Assembly (NCBI GenBank): GCA_016858145.1
Contig: JAEHOE010000003.1
Coordinates: forward strand, 2,604,001 to 2,668,000
Direction: 5' to 3'
DNA from: Edaphochlamys debaryana
Lineage: Eukaryota; Chlorophyta; Chlorophyceae; Chlamydomonadales
DNA length: 64,000 nucleotides
This document shows, one piece after another, positions 24,636 through 36,793 of the stretch (positions are counted from its first letter, which is position 1; each line of letters starts with the position of its first letter). Position numbers and translations under genes: made by a program. The notes below the pieces were generated by a model. The model was not told the origin of the DNA and ran no database searches. It saw only the letters and a list, made by a program, of their open reading frames with translations.

Positions 24636-25090
24636 GCTCGAGTGGTGCCCGCCTACACTCCGGACTGATCAGGCCGTCAACCACACAAAGCGCTTCCCGG
24701 ATGGACGCCAATGCAGCCACGGGGGGCTCATATGAGGGGACGACGCTCCTCGCCCCCGCACTTTCACCGCCTGCAACCGCCCAAAACTTCAGTCATCCCA
24801 CACCAGCCACAATGGCCTCCCTCGCGCTGCCTCTGCACCAGGTGCGGCCCCAACGGCCTGGCGTGCCCGCGCAATCGCTGCGGTGGCCGGTGGCGCTGGG
24901 CTTCTCTGACACTCTAGCGCCCCACCCAACTGCCCTCCTGGCCTCCGCAGCATGGCAAGAGCAAGGTCCGCGTGGCCCTCGTGTGGCGGGAGGGGTCGGT
25001 GCATTGGTCCACCGAGTGGAACGTCAACACGATGCTGGAGAGCGATATGGAGCACGCCTTCGTCAACGGCACCAACACGGGGATGACGGC
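24636..25090 (+). pseudogene. Truncated copy of the 5' end of the urate oxidase gene
   Basis: About 455 bp nearly identical to 27348-27796: upstream sequence, exon 1 (MASLALPLHQ), intron 1, and exon 2 up to GTNTGMTAT. The match stops abruptly inside exon 2 before the DTQKNT motif, and the sequence then continues unrelated. Differences include VALVWREG for VARVWREG and HWSTEW for HWFTEW, so it is drifting. It carries its own copy of the upstream region and could still be transcribed. The complete gene lies 2.7 kb downstream, on the other side of a minus-strand LRR gene. Confidence 0.88.
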
Positions 25091-25316
25091 CACCCCAAAG
25101 TCAGCCATCTCGGGTAACCGAACCTTCACCCCGATGACGTCGATGCCCCATCTGTACCATCGGAGTGCGGGACCGCGCCATCAGAGGCCGCTCTATCCAC
25201 CCCGCGTGTGTTGCAACGTCCGCCGCCTCCAGGGAGGAACCGACGGGCCGTAGACTTGTCACAGGCTTGCCCAGCCACAGGCCCCCAGCACACGTTTCTA
25301 TCGCCCCCAACCCCAC

Positions 25317-27163
25317 CTACACCGCACCCACCACCACCTCGACTGCCCGACCGAGCAGCTCCGCACAGCCCTTCCCCACCCGCCCCACCTCCACACGCGC
25401 CAAGCCCGTCAGGGCGCCCAACGCCAGGGCCTCCCTCAGAGACAGGATGTGCCCCGGCAGTGCCACCTCACGTAAGCACCCCACCCCTCCGTCGCCCTCA
25501 GTCTGAGTAGCGCCTCCGCCTGCATTGCCGTCGGCTCCTCCTCCCCCAGCCAGGCCCTCCCCTGCCGAAGCCGCCACAGCCAGGCCCTGCAGGAAGGCTG
25601 CCACCACCCCTCCGCCCAGCGCCTCCTCTTCCTCCTCGTGCCGAAGCCACTCCACCCCGGCGCCAAGCGGCGGCCGCTGATACTCCCAGAACCCAGCACG
25701 CCCGGACCGCAGCCCTACTCCCAGGCGGCCTCCGCCCACCGCCTCCTGCCCCATTCGTGCGCGTCCCTCCTCTTGCCGCCCTGCCTCCGCCTCCAGCTCT
25801 TCCTCCGCCTCGGAGTCTGTGTCTGAGTCACAATCCTCGACACAGTTCGTGAGCCGCACGCCCAGCCGCAGCAGCCGCGGCAGCGACCCCGCAGCGCGGC
25901 CCAGCGCGCGCGCCACGCGCCGCACGCCGCCGCCGGGGGTCAGCACCAGCCACACGTCGAGATCCAGGACCTCCAGCTGTCGTACGCAATCCAGATCACG
26001 GCAGATGCGCGTCGGTGGATCTGCAGTGCCCAGCGCCAGCTCCCGGAGGAGGGGCAGCAACGCCAGCGGGCTCAGACCCGAGAGCTCCAGCCCGGCAGCG
26101 TCGCTCCGGTCTCCAGCCTCGCCGGCGTCCTTGCCCTCCCCACGGGCCGTGCAGGGACCGCGGCCCAGGTCGGTTGCCACGGCGACCCTCGCGGGGCCAG
26201 GCGCGACGGCGGCCTCGAGCTGGGCCAGGCCCACGCCCCTCAGCTCCAGCCGCGTGAGGCCGGCGAAGCGGCGGGGCAGCAGCGGCAGCACGCCACAGCA
26301 GAGCGGGTAGTGGTGCGGGAAGGCGCGCGTCCTGCAACGGCAGCGGGGAAGGCTTGCCGTCTCAGGACACGAGGGAGCGTGGGGGGCGGCCGTGTCCACT
26401 CTGATGCAATGGAACCGGCGACACTTAGCCGCTGTGCCGCCGAAAGCTCCCCCCAAGACCACCCAATCTGTCACTCCTGGCAGCCCCTCACGTGTGCCGC
26501 CCCGTGCCTGACTCCCCACCGGCAGGTGACGCTCAGCTCGTCCAGGCGGGGAAAGGCTGAGCCCAGCAGGCCGAGCTCCTCGGGGCTGACCGAGGGCCAG
26601 TCGCACAGGGACAGCGCCCGCACGCCGTCCCCACCCCGCAGCACCACCACACCCGCCCTGCCACCAGCCAGAGGGCTGGAGGCTGCCCCTCCCTCCTGCT
26701 CCGCCCCTCCTGCAGGGGCGGGGGCGGGGGCTGCCGCCGGTGCCGGTGCCGCCCCGCCACCTGCAGCCAGGAGCTCCAGGCACGCCCGCACTACCTCCGA
26801 GGGCAGGGGCTTGCGGCCAGCGGCAGCCTGCCCCAGCATCAGGTGCCGTACGTGCGGCACGTGCTGAGTCAGCGTACGGCCCAGCGCCCCGAGGGCCATG
26901 AGGAAGCTCGAGTTGAGCTGGATGGTCAGGGGGCCGCGGCCCAGCATGGTGGATCGCGCCCATGCGTCTAGCTCAGTTGAGCACTGCCGAAGTGAGCGCT
27001 GGTCGGCAGGCTCCAGGCGTGCCCACAGGCTCGCGTGGATGACATCTGGTGGCAGAATGTGTAGGATGTCTAGCAGGCTAGGCCCCGCGGGATGAGCAGG
27101 TGTTGCGGGGTCAGCGGGGCCGCCGAGGGGGGCGAGCGGGTCGCAAACTTCCATGGTGGGCAT
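25317..27163 (-). CDS. F-box-like / leucine-rich repeat protein
   Basis: Two exons: 26520-27163 and 25317-26331, joined in frame through TGC CG/G ACG, giving 552 residues; an alternative ATG lies at 27154. The N-terminus has an F-box-like helix block (LLDILHILPPDVIHASLWAR, then DQRSLRQCSTELDAWARSTM). Scattered leucine-rich repeats follow: RALSLCDWPSVSPEELGLLG, RFAGLTRLELRGVGLAQLE, LLPLLRELALG, CVRQLEVLDLDVWLVL, LREVALPGHILSLREALALG, LTGLARVEVGRVG. A very acidic stretch (EDCDSDTDSEAEEELEAEAG) lies in the middle of the second half. A role as SCF ubiquitin-ligase adaptor is an inference from the layout. It is distinct from the family at 31-50 kb, having no Cys motif and a different exon plan. 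It sits between the two uricase copies. Confidence 0.75.
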
Positions 27164-27524
27164 GTCGTGGGGTGTTACGTGCGGGCCTGCCGCCGGAGCT
27201 TGAATTGCCTACAGAAGGCTACTGCGAGCTCGATTGGAGCAGGGCGCTGAGCATCTCAAGCTGCGCGCCGACAAGAGATGGATGATCGCATCCGTCAGGC
27301 CAGTTTTGCGCGCTTGGGCGTGCGGGGGCTTTTGCCCGCTGATCTTTGCTCGAGTGGTGCCCGCCTACACTCCGGACTGATCAGGCCGTTACCCACACAA
27401 AGCGCTTCCCCGGATGGGCGCCGATGCAGCCACGGGGGGCTCATATGAGGGGACGACGCTCCTTGCCCCCGCACTTTCACCGCCTGCAACCGCCCAAAAC
27501 TTCAGTCATTTCACACCAGCCGCA

Positions 27525-29790
27525 ATGGCCTCCCTCGCGCTGCCCCTGCACCAGGTGCGGCCCCAACGGCCTGGCGCGCCCGCGCAATCGGCGCTGTGGC
27601 CGGTGGCGCTCGGCTTCTCTGACCCACGGACCCAATTGCCCTCCTGGCCTCCGCAGCATGGCAAGAGCAAGGTCCGCGTGGCCCGCGTGTGGCGGGAGGG
27701 GTCGGTGCATTGGTTCACCGAGTGGAACGTCAACACGATGCTGGAGAGCGATATGGAGCACGCCTTCGTCAACGGCACCAACACGGGGATGACGGCGACG
27801 GACACGCAGAAGAATACGGTGGGATGGTAGCGGCGAAGGCAGAAGCGACTGGATGCATTTTGCAAGCAATTGCTTCTACGAGTCCTCTGAGCCTCTTTTG
27901 TGCTTCAATTGTGCGTACAGTGCTACGTCATTGCCCAGCGCATGGAGAAGCGCTGCTCGGTGGAGGAGTACGCTGTGGCCCTTGCCAAGCACTTCGTGGC
28001 GACCTACCCCCTGGTGCGCGTTTCTGGGCTTCCCGCCATGCCCTGATCACCCTGTAGTGACGCTTGAACTGACTTGCAGGTCAGCAAGGCCAAGATCTAC
28101 GTTGAGCAATCACCATGGGCGCGGGTGACGGTTCAGGAAAAGCCGCACGATCACGGTAAGTACAGCCGGCTTCACGCTTGATACGCAGGGTTGTGAGCGT
28201 CGCGCTAGGGCTGGTTGCTGCGCGGTTGCTGAGCGCCGAGGCTCAACGACCCATCCCCGTGGCCATCGGTTGACCATCCCCGCCCGCTGGCGCTGGTTTT
28301 GGCAGGCTACGCGGTGGCCGGCACCGAGGTGCGCACCTGCTTCGTCACCTACGACAAGGCGGGCAAGCTGGACGTCACGGCGGGTGAGCCTGGCGTTTTG
28401 CTTGCAGGGTGTCAATGTGTTGGGGGCGCATGCCGGTTATGGCCCTTCCTCTTTCCCGCTCAGCTCGCGTGGTCCCCTCCCGCCGCCCTTTGTGCAGGCG
28501 TCAAGGACATGTCGCTGCTCAAGACGACGCAGTCGGGCTACGAGGGCTTCCTGCGCGACCAGTACACCCTGCTGCCCGAGGCAAGGCCCGACTCCCTCCG
28601 CCCCCCTCCCCCTTGCGCCTTCACCCAACGGCTCCCGTCCCTCCCTCCGTTGGCGCACCACACCCTTGCCCTGCAAGCTCCCCCGATGCCACCATCTTTG
28701 CCGTTCATGCCCACCCTAGCTCGTCCCTCCTGCACTCATGCCCCCCTTCCGTCGCAACCCCTGTTCCTGCCGCGCAGTCGACGGACCGCATCATGGCCTC
28801 CACGGTCACGTGCACATGGAAGTACACCTCCCAGCCGCCCTGCTACGACGCCGCCTTCAACGCGGCCAAGCAGGGGCTCACGGAGGCCTTCTTCGGGCCC
28901 CCCAAGGGCGGCATCTACTCGCCCAGGTAGGGCCAACGGGGCCTTGGGCCGGGGGAAGCAGGTCATGGCGCAGGACGGGTACTGAGCAATGCGCACCCCT
29001 CGGCAACCACTGACCCGAAGCCCTGCCCTCCGGCCGCTTGATACGCAGCGTGCAGTTCACGCTGTACGACATGGCAAAGCGCCTCATGGACCGCGTGCCG
29101 CAGGTACGGCGGGTGTGCCGTACTTCTTGGGCTTTCTTGGGCCGTTTGGGCTTCGGTTGGAAGGCGCCAGTTGCCGCGCGGTGACCTGTGCCCTGGGTTC
29201 CGCGGCTTCCCATCGTCGGATCCCTCCCCTTCCATGACCTCCCTGCCTCCCCTCCCCGCCTGCCCGCTCCCCCGGACCCCCCAGGCCGACAGCGTGTTCC
29301 TCAACATGCCCAACCTGCACTTCCTGCCCTGTGAGTACCCGGCAATCGCGGGGGCAGCAAGGGGTGGGGTGGAGACGGTACTTTCAGACAGACAGATGTT
29401 ACAGGTGTTGACCCAACCCGCACGGTCCGTTGGGGCCAGAGTCGGGGCACACTGCCTGCCGAGCACGGCTACCTGGCCCGGGCCAAGGGGCGGGGCACCC
29501 TGGAGCCGCAATCCGATCTCTGATGACCCACTCCCCGCCTCGGTCCAGCCAAACGCACAACCCCGCCGGAATGCCTTTCGCTGAGCCTTGGACTCGATGA
29601 TTGGCTTCCGCCCCTCCGTCCCGGGTTGGGCTGACCCTTTGCTGGCCCTGGTCCGCCGCTCCCCACCCCCGCAGGCGCCCCCGTGGGCTCGACCTTCAAG
29701 AACGACGTCTACGTGGCCACCTCGGAGCCGCACGGCAACATCGAGGCGGTGGTCACCCGCAAGGGCGCCGCGCCCCACTCGCGCCTGTGA
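27525..29790 (+). CDS. UOX: Urate oxidase (uricase), peroxisomal
   Basis: Ten exons: 27525-27554, 27657-27818, 27921-28013, 28080-28155, 28306-28383, 28498-28580, 28778-28926, 29049-29103, 29285-29330, 29675-29790. All are in frame, giving 295 residues, the normal family length. Uricase oxidises urate to 5-hydroxyisourate in purine breakdown. Visible family motifs: HGKSKVRVARVWREG with the catalytic Lys, GMTATDTQKNT with the catalytic Thr, LKTTQSGYEGF, DRIMAST, FGPPKGGIYSPSVQ, and MPNLHFLP with the catalytic His, then the plant-like SEPHGNIEAVV. The protein ends in SRL, a type 1 peroxisomal targeting signal. Exon 6 ends at a GC donor (GAG/GCAAGG at 28581). Its 5' end is duplicated at 24636. 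Purine and nitrogen regulation is expected from other algae, but no site is evident here. Confidence 0.96.
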
Positions 29791-31536
29791 GCGGCCGGCA
29801 GAAGGACGTGGGCGACGACCTGCGCTGGGCGCCCGGCGGCGGCGTGCCGTGAGGCGTGAGCGGCTTGGACTTGCTGAGGCCGGCCGCGGCACGCACGGGG
29901 CGGCGCGGCAGCGGTCGAGAGAGGCTGGGCCGAGGCAGCGGGCGGCCGGGGCGTGCCATTGGGCGGCCGGCTGTTGAGGTGCTGGGTTTGGGGTCAGGAA
30001 CAAGGCAGCTGGCCGTGAGGTGTGCAGAGGCGCCGGCCAAGAGCTGGGCTGCATGTGGGAATGGAGCTGTAGAAGGGCGTACTACCATGTATTACATGAG
30101 CCTGCTTGTATGCGTGTGCTGCGCGGGGAGCGTGGCTCTTCCGTCGGCTCTGTGGGGGCAGGGGGCCGACAGCGCCGCTCGCGTGATCTGGAACGGGCAT
30201 GGGCCTTGCCGGGGAGGCCAATCGTCTGTGTACTTCCTACTCGTGTATCCTTATGCCCGTGATGTGCAGACGTGCGCGTCTGAAATTAGCAGAGGCGTAG
30301 GCTCTAGTAGCGCCGCGGCTCGGGCTTGCATCGTAGGCGTGTGCAGAGCGGAGAGCGTAGATGTACCGGTGTCAGTGCAAGGGTTCCTGTGCGTGCACGG
30401 TGCACGCGCCTGCGCTTCCAGCTATTCTCAGTGTTTATATGTAGTCAAGTTTTGCCGGACAAGGTAGAGGGCGATGGTTCGACGCGCGCTCCTCCGCTGC
30501 CTGTGACGGAGCGGCAGCATTGGCCGGGTGTGGGCGGCGGGGTGGCTGCGATCGACGGAGTGCTGCCGGGTGGGAACCGGGGCACTCCTCCCTCTGTGTA
30601 AGTGCATGCGGTCTGCTGCCGGGCCCCTGACCATGCGCATGTTGAGGATAACGCTAGGAATCCATCTTCCAGCAGCACTGCAGCGGCGCTAGCTGCAGCA
30701 GGAGCCCAGGATGCGGCATCCTGGATGCCCCGCATAGCCAGACACGAACTTGACCACACCCGGCATGACTGGATGAGTCATTGCAACGGCGGCTTCGCCC
30801 CGCTTGCCGTGTACAGTTGGTCAGTGGGTCATCGCTACTTACAGTCTTGACACGGGTGATGCGTGCGGCAGCGGCAAAACCGGGGCGCACGGGGCCGGCA
30901 CGGGGCCGGCCTGCGCACGGGCCTGCTGCAAAACCCAAAACCATTCGAGCCTTCTCCTTCTCAGTCCCGGGCTTTCAGTCGTACTATGGGCATGCTGGGC
31001 GCATACTATGCTTGCAGCAGGTCTTGGGTCGTGAATGGGCCGCAACGCCGCCGACCGTGCCGAACTGCCGGTTAGTCACTGCGATGGTGGCCAATTGCCT
31101 GGTGAGCGAAGTCGGCTCGGAGGCGCGGAGCGAAGAAGGCGCAGTACGGAGTGAACGGATTAGCAACCGTGGTGGCGGGCGGCACTGGTAGGGTTGAAGT
31201 GGCTGACACCCTGCGTGATGGCGGGGGAAAGGCGTGGCGTGTATTGGCGGTTGGCGACCGGTCAGCAGCGCGGCACTCGGACGCGGTGCGCACAACGAGC
31301 CCCTTCTCCACTTCTGTAGGAAGCTCTGAACACTACAGCACTCACACCAATTGCACAAAAGTCGCGTCGCGAAGTTTGCCCAAGTTGGCCTCGGCTTCTG
31401 GCAGCTGGCTGGGCCTCGGCCTTGCCCCAGGGCCTTCTTGGGCCCTGTCGTGCAAGCTCAAGTGCGATCAATTTCACTACTCCATAAGACTCAGCTTGCA
31501 CTGCCGGAAGACGCATAGGCGCGGCAAGGCGCAAGA
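29791..31536. other. Uricase 3' untranslated region and upstream of the first F-box/LRR gene
   Basis: The uricase transcript probably ends just after TGTAA at 30597. The remaining about 900 bp precede the F-box gene. No ORF with a recognisable domain was seen. Confidence 0.45.
30597..30601 (+). terminator. Putative polyadenylation signal TGTAA of uricase
   Basis: A TGTAA motif about 810 bp after the uricase stop, in the expected orientation. Support is motif and position only. Confidence 0.35.
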
Positions 31537-34500
31537 ATGCCCTCCCTCCCAAGCCGCTGCCCTGGCTGTGATAGCGAGGTTATCAACAGTGGATTTCTGT
31601 GGCTCAGCAACGGAAAGGCAAGGCCTTTGTAGCATCTCCAGCGACAAGGGCTGTGCTCGCATGTCCCCCGACCTCCCGCCTCTTCGCGCCTTCTTGTAGG
31701 CTGAGCTCTGCTGCACCAAACGCTGCGCACTTCGAGCTCAACGTCGCCTTCAGGAGCTGCGAGATGGTGCACCGCGCTGTGCCGGTCGCCGCAAGGTGCG
31801 TTCCACCCCCGCGCCTTCTCCCCTCTCGCAGCACCCCCTGCTGCAACACGCTTCCAGTCCAGCAACCAGCTCCCCCCGATCCTCCCCTCACAGCCCCGCG
31901 CCCACGCCCCCACGCCTCCCCCCGACGATGTGCCGATCGAGGCGGAGACGGGCTGGGCCAGCCTGAACGCTGAGGTGCTGTTTCTGGTGGGGTCGCGGCT
32001 GGGCGGCCTGCGCGACCGCCTGTCAGCGGCGCTGGTGTGCCGGCACTGGCGGGAGCAGCTGACCAAGGGTGCGCGGAGGGGGGCCGGGGGGCGGGGCCTT
32101 TAATGGCATGCGGACGGGCAGGAGGGCATGGGCGCTTGACGCCTTACCTTGAAGCAACCTGACTCTGCTTGCTGCCCCCACCGCCGCTGCCCCCCCAGGC
32201 GCCACCCATGCCCGGCTAGTCATGGAGGACTGCGACGGCCCCTCGGGTGGCGTGGAGGCGGCGGTGGGACTGCTGGACAGCGGGCGGGCACTGATGCCGC
32301 AGGTGGGTGGGAGCTGCGAGGGGGCGTGTCGAGGGCGAGAGGGGGAGAGGCTTGACACGAGACAGCCTCTTGTGTGCTCCCTTGCACAGCCCTGCCCTCT
32401 CCGTGCCGTGCCCGTTCCCTCCCAGGTCCGTTCGGTGGACGTGTCGGTGCCCTGGCGCTGCCGCGGCCCCGACTCGCTCCTGCGGCAGGTGCACGCCCTC
32501 AGCCGCTGGACGCAGCTGCAGAGCCTCAGCGTGGAATGGGTGAGCCGGAGGGGGAGGGGAGGCCCGGGGGAGGGAGGGGAAGGAGGGGAGCCGTCAGACT
32601 TGGCAGCGGAACTTGAAGGACGACTTGGTCCTTCATGGCCCCCCGAAGTGGGCACTGCTTTAGCAGTCGCCTTACCCGTTCCGTTCGTCAACTCCCTCCT
32701 TGGCCCAAACCACAGGACGTCCCGGAAGGGGAGGCGGCTCTTGTAGCCGCCGCCGCAGTCGTCAATTCGGTCACTGGCGCTTCCGCTAAGGACGGCCGGC
32801 AGCCAGCGGTGCTGTCGGCGCTGTGCCTGGGAGCCCTGGGCCGACTGACGGGCCTGCGCCGCCTGTCCCTGGCGGCTCGGCTGGGGGGCTGCGGGCACAC
32901 GGGCAAGAGCGGGAGCGGCCCCCCGGGCGTGGGCGCGGGGCTGTACGCTCTGTCGGCCCTGACGCGGCTGACGGAGCTGGAGCTGAGGCAGCCGCCGCTC
33001 GAGGCGAGGGGGACGCACACTGACGACTATCCGGTGGGTGGTGGCAGGGCTGGTGGCACCGAAAGCCTTTTACGCTATGTTTACCTAAAATGCAGCTGGG
33101 CTGCGAGCGCTGAGCGACGGTGGTCAACCCAGCTAGGGCCTCGACGCCTCTGAGCTTGCTCCTGGGTGCATGACATGGCAGAGCCGCCGGCCTGACAACT
33201 CTTCCTTGTTCGACTCCTCCGCATCAGGCCTGGAGCTCCCGAGACGGTGACCTCTCAGCCCTGACCGCGCTCCGCTCGCTCACCGCCTCTGCGGAGATCG
33301 CTTCGCCGCCGCTGCTGGAGGGCCTGCAGGCCTGCAGCCGCCTCACGCGCCTCGTGCTCACAGACGTCAACGTGTACGCGTACGGCAGGTGAGGTACATA
33401 TTATGCATAATAGACAGGTACACGCAGTCCATGCGTACCGATGATGCATGACCTAACCTGCTGCAACGCACGGTACAGTAACGCTTTACTAACCATGCAG
33501 GTACGACAACGATGAGAACCGGTACTACGGCTGGGACCGCCTCACAGACGCCGTGGGGGGTCTGACGGTGAGCTGGTGACCAGGGCCCTAAGAGACTTCC
33601 TCGTGGGGCTGAGTAAGCGAAGTGACACAGACAACGCGCTCCGCTCCGTCCGCACCCGCACAGCCATAGTCATCAATCCTGTGTCTGCCAAATTTGTATT
33701 CCTCGCAGCAACTGCGCTTCCTTCACGTGGCTTTTGCCACCATGGATTCTGACCGGCATGACCCGCGAACGACGACCAGGTGAGTGCCGTACTTGGGGTC
33801 AAGTGGTGCTATGCGTTCCAGGACAGCAGTGGGTGGCGTAGGACGGTTTGGCGGGGGCTCCTGAGGGCGGCCTCGCTGTCAGTCATTGACCGTTGTTGAT
33901 TACAGTTGTGCGCCATGTTCCCAACCGTCGCAGTGTGCTGACTTCACTGGTGGAAGCACTGAAGAAGCTCAGCGCCAAGCAGGCCCAGGCCCAGCAGGCC
34001 CAGGCCCTACCGGGGGCCGCTCAGGCCCAAGGGCAGGCCCAGGGACAGGGCGGCAACGCCAGCCCGCGGCCCCGCCCCGGCGCCGGCTCCACGCCCCGCG
34101 CGTCCCTCACCGGCGGCCCCGATGACCTCGACGATGACGACACAGCGCCTGCGCCCGGCCCATGCGGACCCCTTGAGATCGAGATCGACCTCCGCCCCGC
34201 CCTCCCCAAGGGCTGTGCTCATGCAGCCTCCACGTCCTCCCCCAACGCACCAGTCGTGACGCCAATGGACTCTTGGACCCGGGCGCGGGCGAGGCAGGTG
34301 GCGCCTCGGGCGCACCTGGACGAGGAGCTGGTGGAGGGGCTGGCGGGGCTGACGGGCATGCGGCGACTGGAGCTGGACTTTGCGAGCGGTGGCGCGGGAA
34401 ACCTAGCCAGGTGAGGCGTGAGGCAGTCAAGGCCCGAGGCGCAAAGCCCTACCGGAGGGGGCCTCCGAGACAAGGAACAGCCAACCGCCGTGTGTACTAG

Positions 34501-35760
34501 GGGTGCGGGTGCCATTCTGCTGTCGGCTTGCCTGCTGCAAGGCCGCCAGCCGGCCAGCCCCAGCCCCCATTCACGCTCCCCTCCCCGCCCGGCCACCCCT
34601 AACCACCCAGGCTGGCCTCGCTCACTCGGCTCACGCACCTGGAGCTCCGCTGCGCACCCGCCTGCCGCCCCGCGCTGGACTCTTGGGACGTGCAGCGCCT
34701 CGCCTCGAGCCTCCCCCACCTCACCACCCTGGCCCTGGAGCTACCCGCGGACTGCCTCACGGCCGCCGCCCTGGAGCGCCTGAACCTCTTCCCGGCCCTC
34801 ACCAGCCTCGACCTCACCGCACACGCACTCGTACGGCAGGTGCCGTACAGCCGCTGGGAGGTGCGCGGCCGGCTGCTGGGGCTGGGCGCGCGGGAGTTCG
34901 GAGCGGGGTCGGCGGACGCGCCGCCGCCGGGGCTTGTGGTGGAGGTGGGGCGGTGCCTGGAGGCCCTGATGGGCCTTCAGCAGCTGTATGTGGCGCTGGA
35001 GGATGTTGCGGAGGTGCAGTCTGCGCTGCAGAGCGAGGCCGAGTGGCGGCGGCAGCAGGCGCTCGACGCTGCGGCGGCGGCGGCTGCCCTGATTGACGAC
35101 GCTGCCGCCGACGTGCTGGCGTTCTTCGCCGCCGCCGCGGGCGCGCCGGCGGTGGAGGGGCCGCCAGCGCTGCCGCCGCCCGAGCAGGTGGCGGAGGCAG
35201 CGCTGGCGGAGGCCATGCCGTCCATCCCCGCCTGGGCCCTGCTGCCACTGGATGACCCCAGCCAAGAGCCCGACGCCAACGCGGCGGCAGCCGCCGTGTG
35301 GCTCGCCGGCTTCTCCACCACTGCCTCGGCGCTTGCAGTGCGTGCGGCGCTCGAGGCGGGTCCTGACTTTGCCGCCGCTCCTCGCGTGCCCCTCCACGAG
35401 CTCTCCCGTGAGCAGCTCGTGGTGCTGCGGACTCTGCTTCTGCGGGAGGAGCTCGTGACAGGGCCCCTGTTCCGCGTGGGTGCGTGGGTGCCGCGCGGGC
35501 TGCAGGAGCTCAAGCTCTGTGGCTTTGCGGGCCTGAGCTTCGGCGCTGCGGCTCCGCACGGCGCCGGTGTAGCCGGTGCGGGTGCGGATGCGTCGCGGCT
35601 CGTGGCCATGGCGTGCCTCCGCCGGATCGAGGTGGAGGTGGCGACCGGGGAGGCGTGCGGCGCGACGACGGAGGCCCTGATGGCCTGGGCGGCAGCGAGG
35701 GGCCGTGCGCCCTCGCTCCAGGCGGCGGTGGTGAGGGTGGCGGACGCCGAGGAGCTCTGA
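31537..35760 (+). CDS. Cys-motif/F-box/LRR family protein, copy 1
   Basis: Eleven exons: 31537-31617, 31700-31795, 31894-32068, 32199-32302, 32426-32539, 32716-33033, 33228-33388, 33501-33567, 33709-33779, 33934-34410, 34611-35760; in frame, 937 residues. Exons 1-2 encode a probable zinc-binding module (CPGC, then ELCCTKRC). Exon 3 holds an F-box (LNAEVLFLVGSRL, then DRLSAALVCRHWREQL). Exons 4-7 hold LRR-like units (LGRLTGLRRLSLAARLGG, LTRLTELELRQ, LTALRSLTASAEIASPPLLE, CSRLTRLVLTDV). Exon 10 has a Gln/Ala tract (KQAQAQQAQAL) and GSTPRASLTGGP. Exon 11 is a long C-terminal LRR/helical region (SLPHLTTLALELPADCL, MPSIPAWALLPLDD, LQELKLCGFAGLSF). The start is the first ATG after an in-frame TAG. 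Intron 1 begins with GC (AAG/GCAAGG). It is probably an SCF-type adaptor, by inference. It is the most diverged of the three copies. Confidence 0.83.
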
Positions 35761-36793
35761 AGCTCAGAGGCTTCAGGGCAGGCTCTGTTGGTAGTGGCGG
35801 GCCGGTGTCCGCCTGCTGCTGCGGGACGCCAGGGCGATGGCAACGGCAAGCAGGGATGTTGCAGAGGGCCTTTCGTACTGAGAAGACGACACGAACGTAG
35901 GAATGCATTTATCCATGAATGCATCACCACATTACGCAGGATTGCTAATGGACTGCTAAGCGAACCGTTGCAAGAGGGTTGCAACGAGAGACAACAAGAA
36001 CATTCAAGCATAGGGGCGTAGCCAAGCTGACCAAGGTGACAGATTGGGCGAGTGCTGTGGAGCCGGTGTTGCATTGATAGGCTGAAGTCGAGGCGCGGAG
36101 GCGGAGGCTTGGGACCACACGGCGTACCCCTTGCACAGTACGGCTGCTGCCGGCGGCCTCGATCGTCCTGAAGGCGTGCATAGCACATGGCACACGGTAC
36201 ATGGCACGGCTATGGTCGGGCCGTGGTGTAGAGCGACACGACGGACCGCCACGCACCCTCAGTTCGCATCGCTCCCGCACCCGGAGGGTATGTACCTCCT
36301 CATGTCATCAACCGTCCACCCCCCCCGGCCCCCGCGCCCCCCTGCCTGCCCCCGACCGTCAGGCAGAATGTGCAGGCGCAGCCGTGCACTGGTCAGCGCG
36401 CAGAAGCACTGAACTCGAATATTTGTTTTGGACTCTACGCACCCCCGCCAATGGCAGCCTCCGAGGACGGAGTCCGTCCATGGTACGTAGTATGCACCTC
36501 CACCCATGTAGACACATTCGCGCAGAGAAGTGGCAGATGTTTTCGGTGAACACGGTTTGTTCTATCTCAGCGGTCGCTTTGCAGGGCTAATGAAGCCTTT
36601 TGGCTCGTTTTGGCCCTCAGCTTCAAAGCTGTAAACCATCATGTCGACACTCGGCACTTGGTCACGCAGAAACGCTCTCACCCAAGACAGCCGCGTTCCT
36701 GCAGTCGGCCTTAATACCCCACGCCACGTGCAAGGCCTTGGTGAGGCTTACTCACATGACTTCAATGTCATCAGTACGGTATCCAGACGAACA
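35761..36793. other. Convergent intergenic region between F-box copies 1 and 2
   Basis: Tail-to-tail 3' flanks. A TGTAA at 36630 fits the plus-strand gene, giving a 3' untranslated region of about 870 bp. No coding region was seen. Confidence 0.45.
36630..36634 (+). terminator. Putative polyadenylation signal TGTAA of F-box copy 1
   Basis: A TGTAA motif 870 bp past the stop codon, in the sense orientation of copy 1. Support is motif and position only. Confidence 0.3.
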
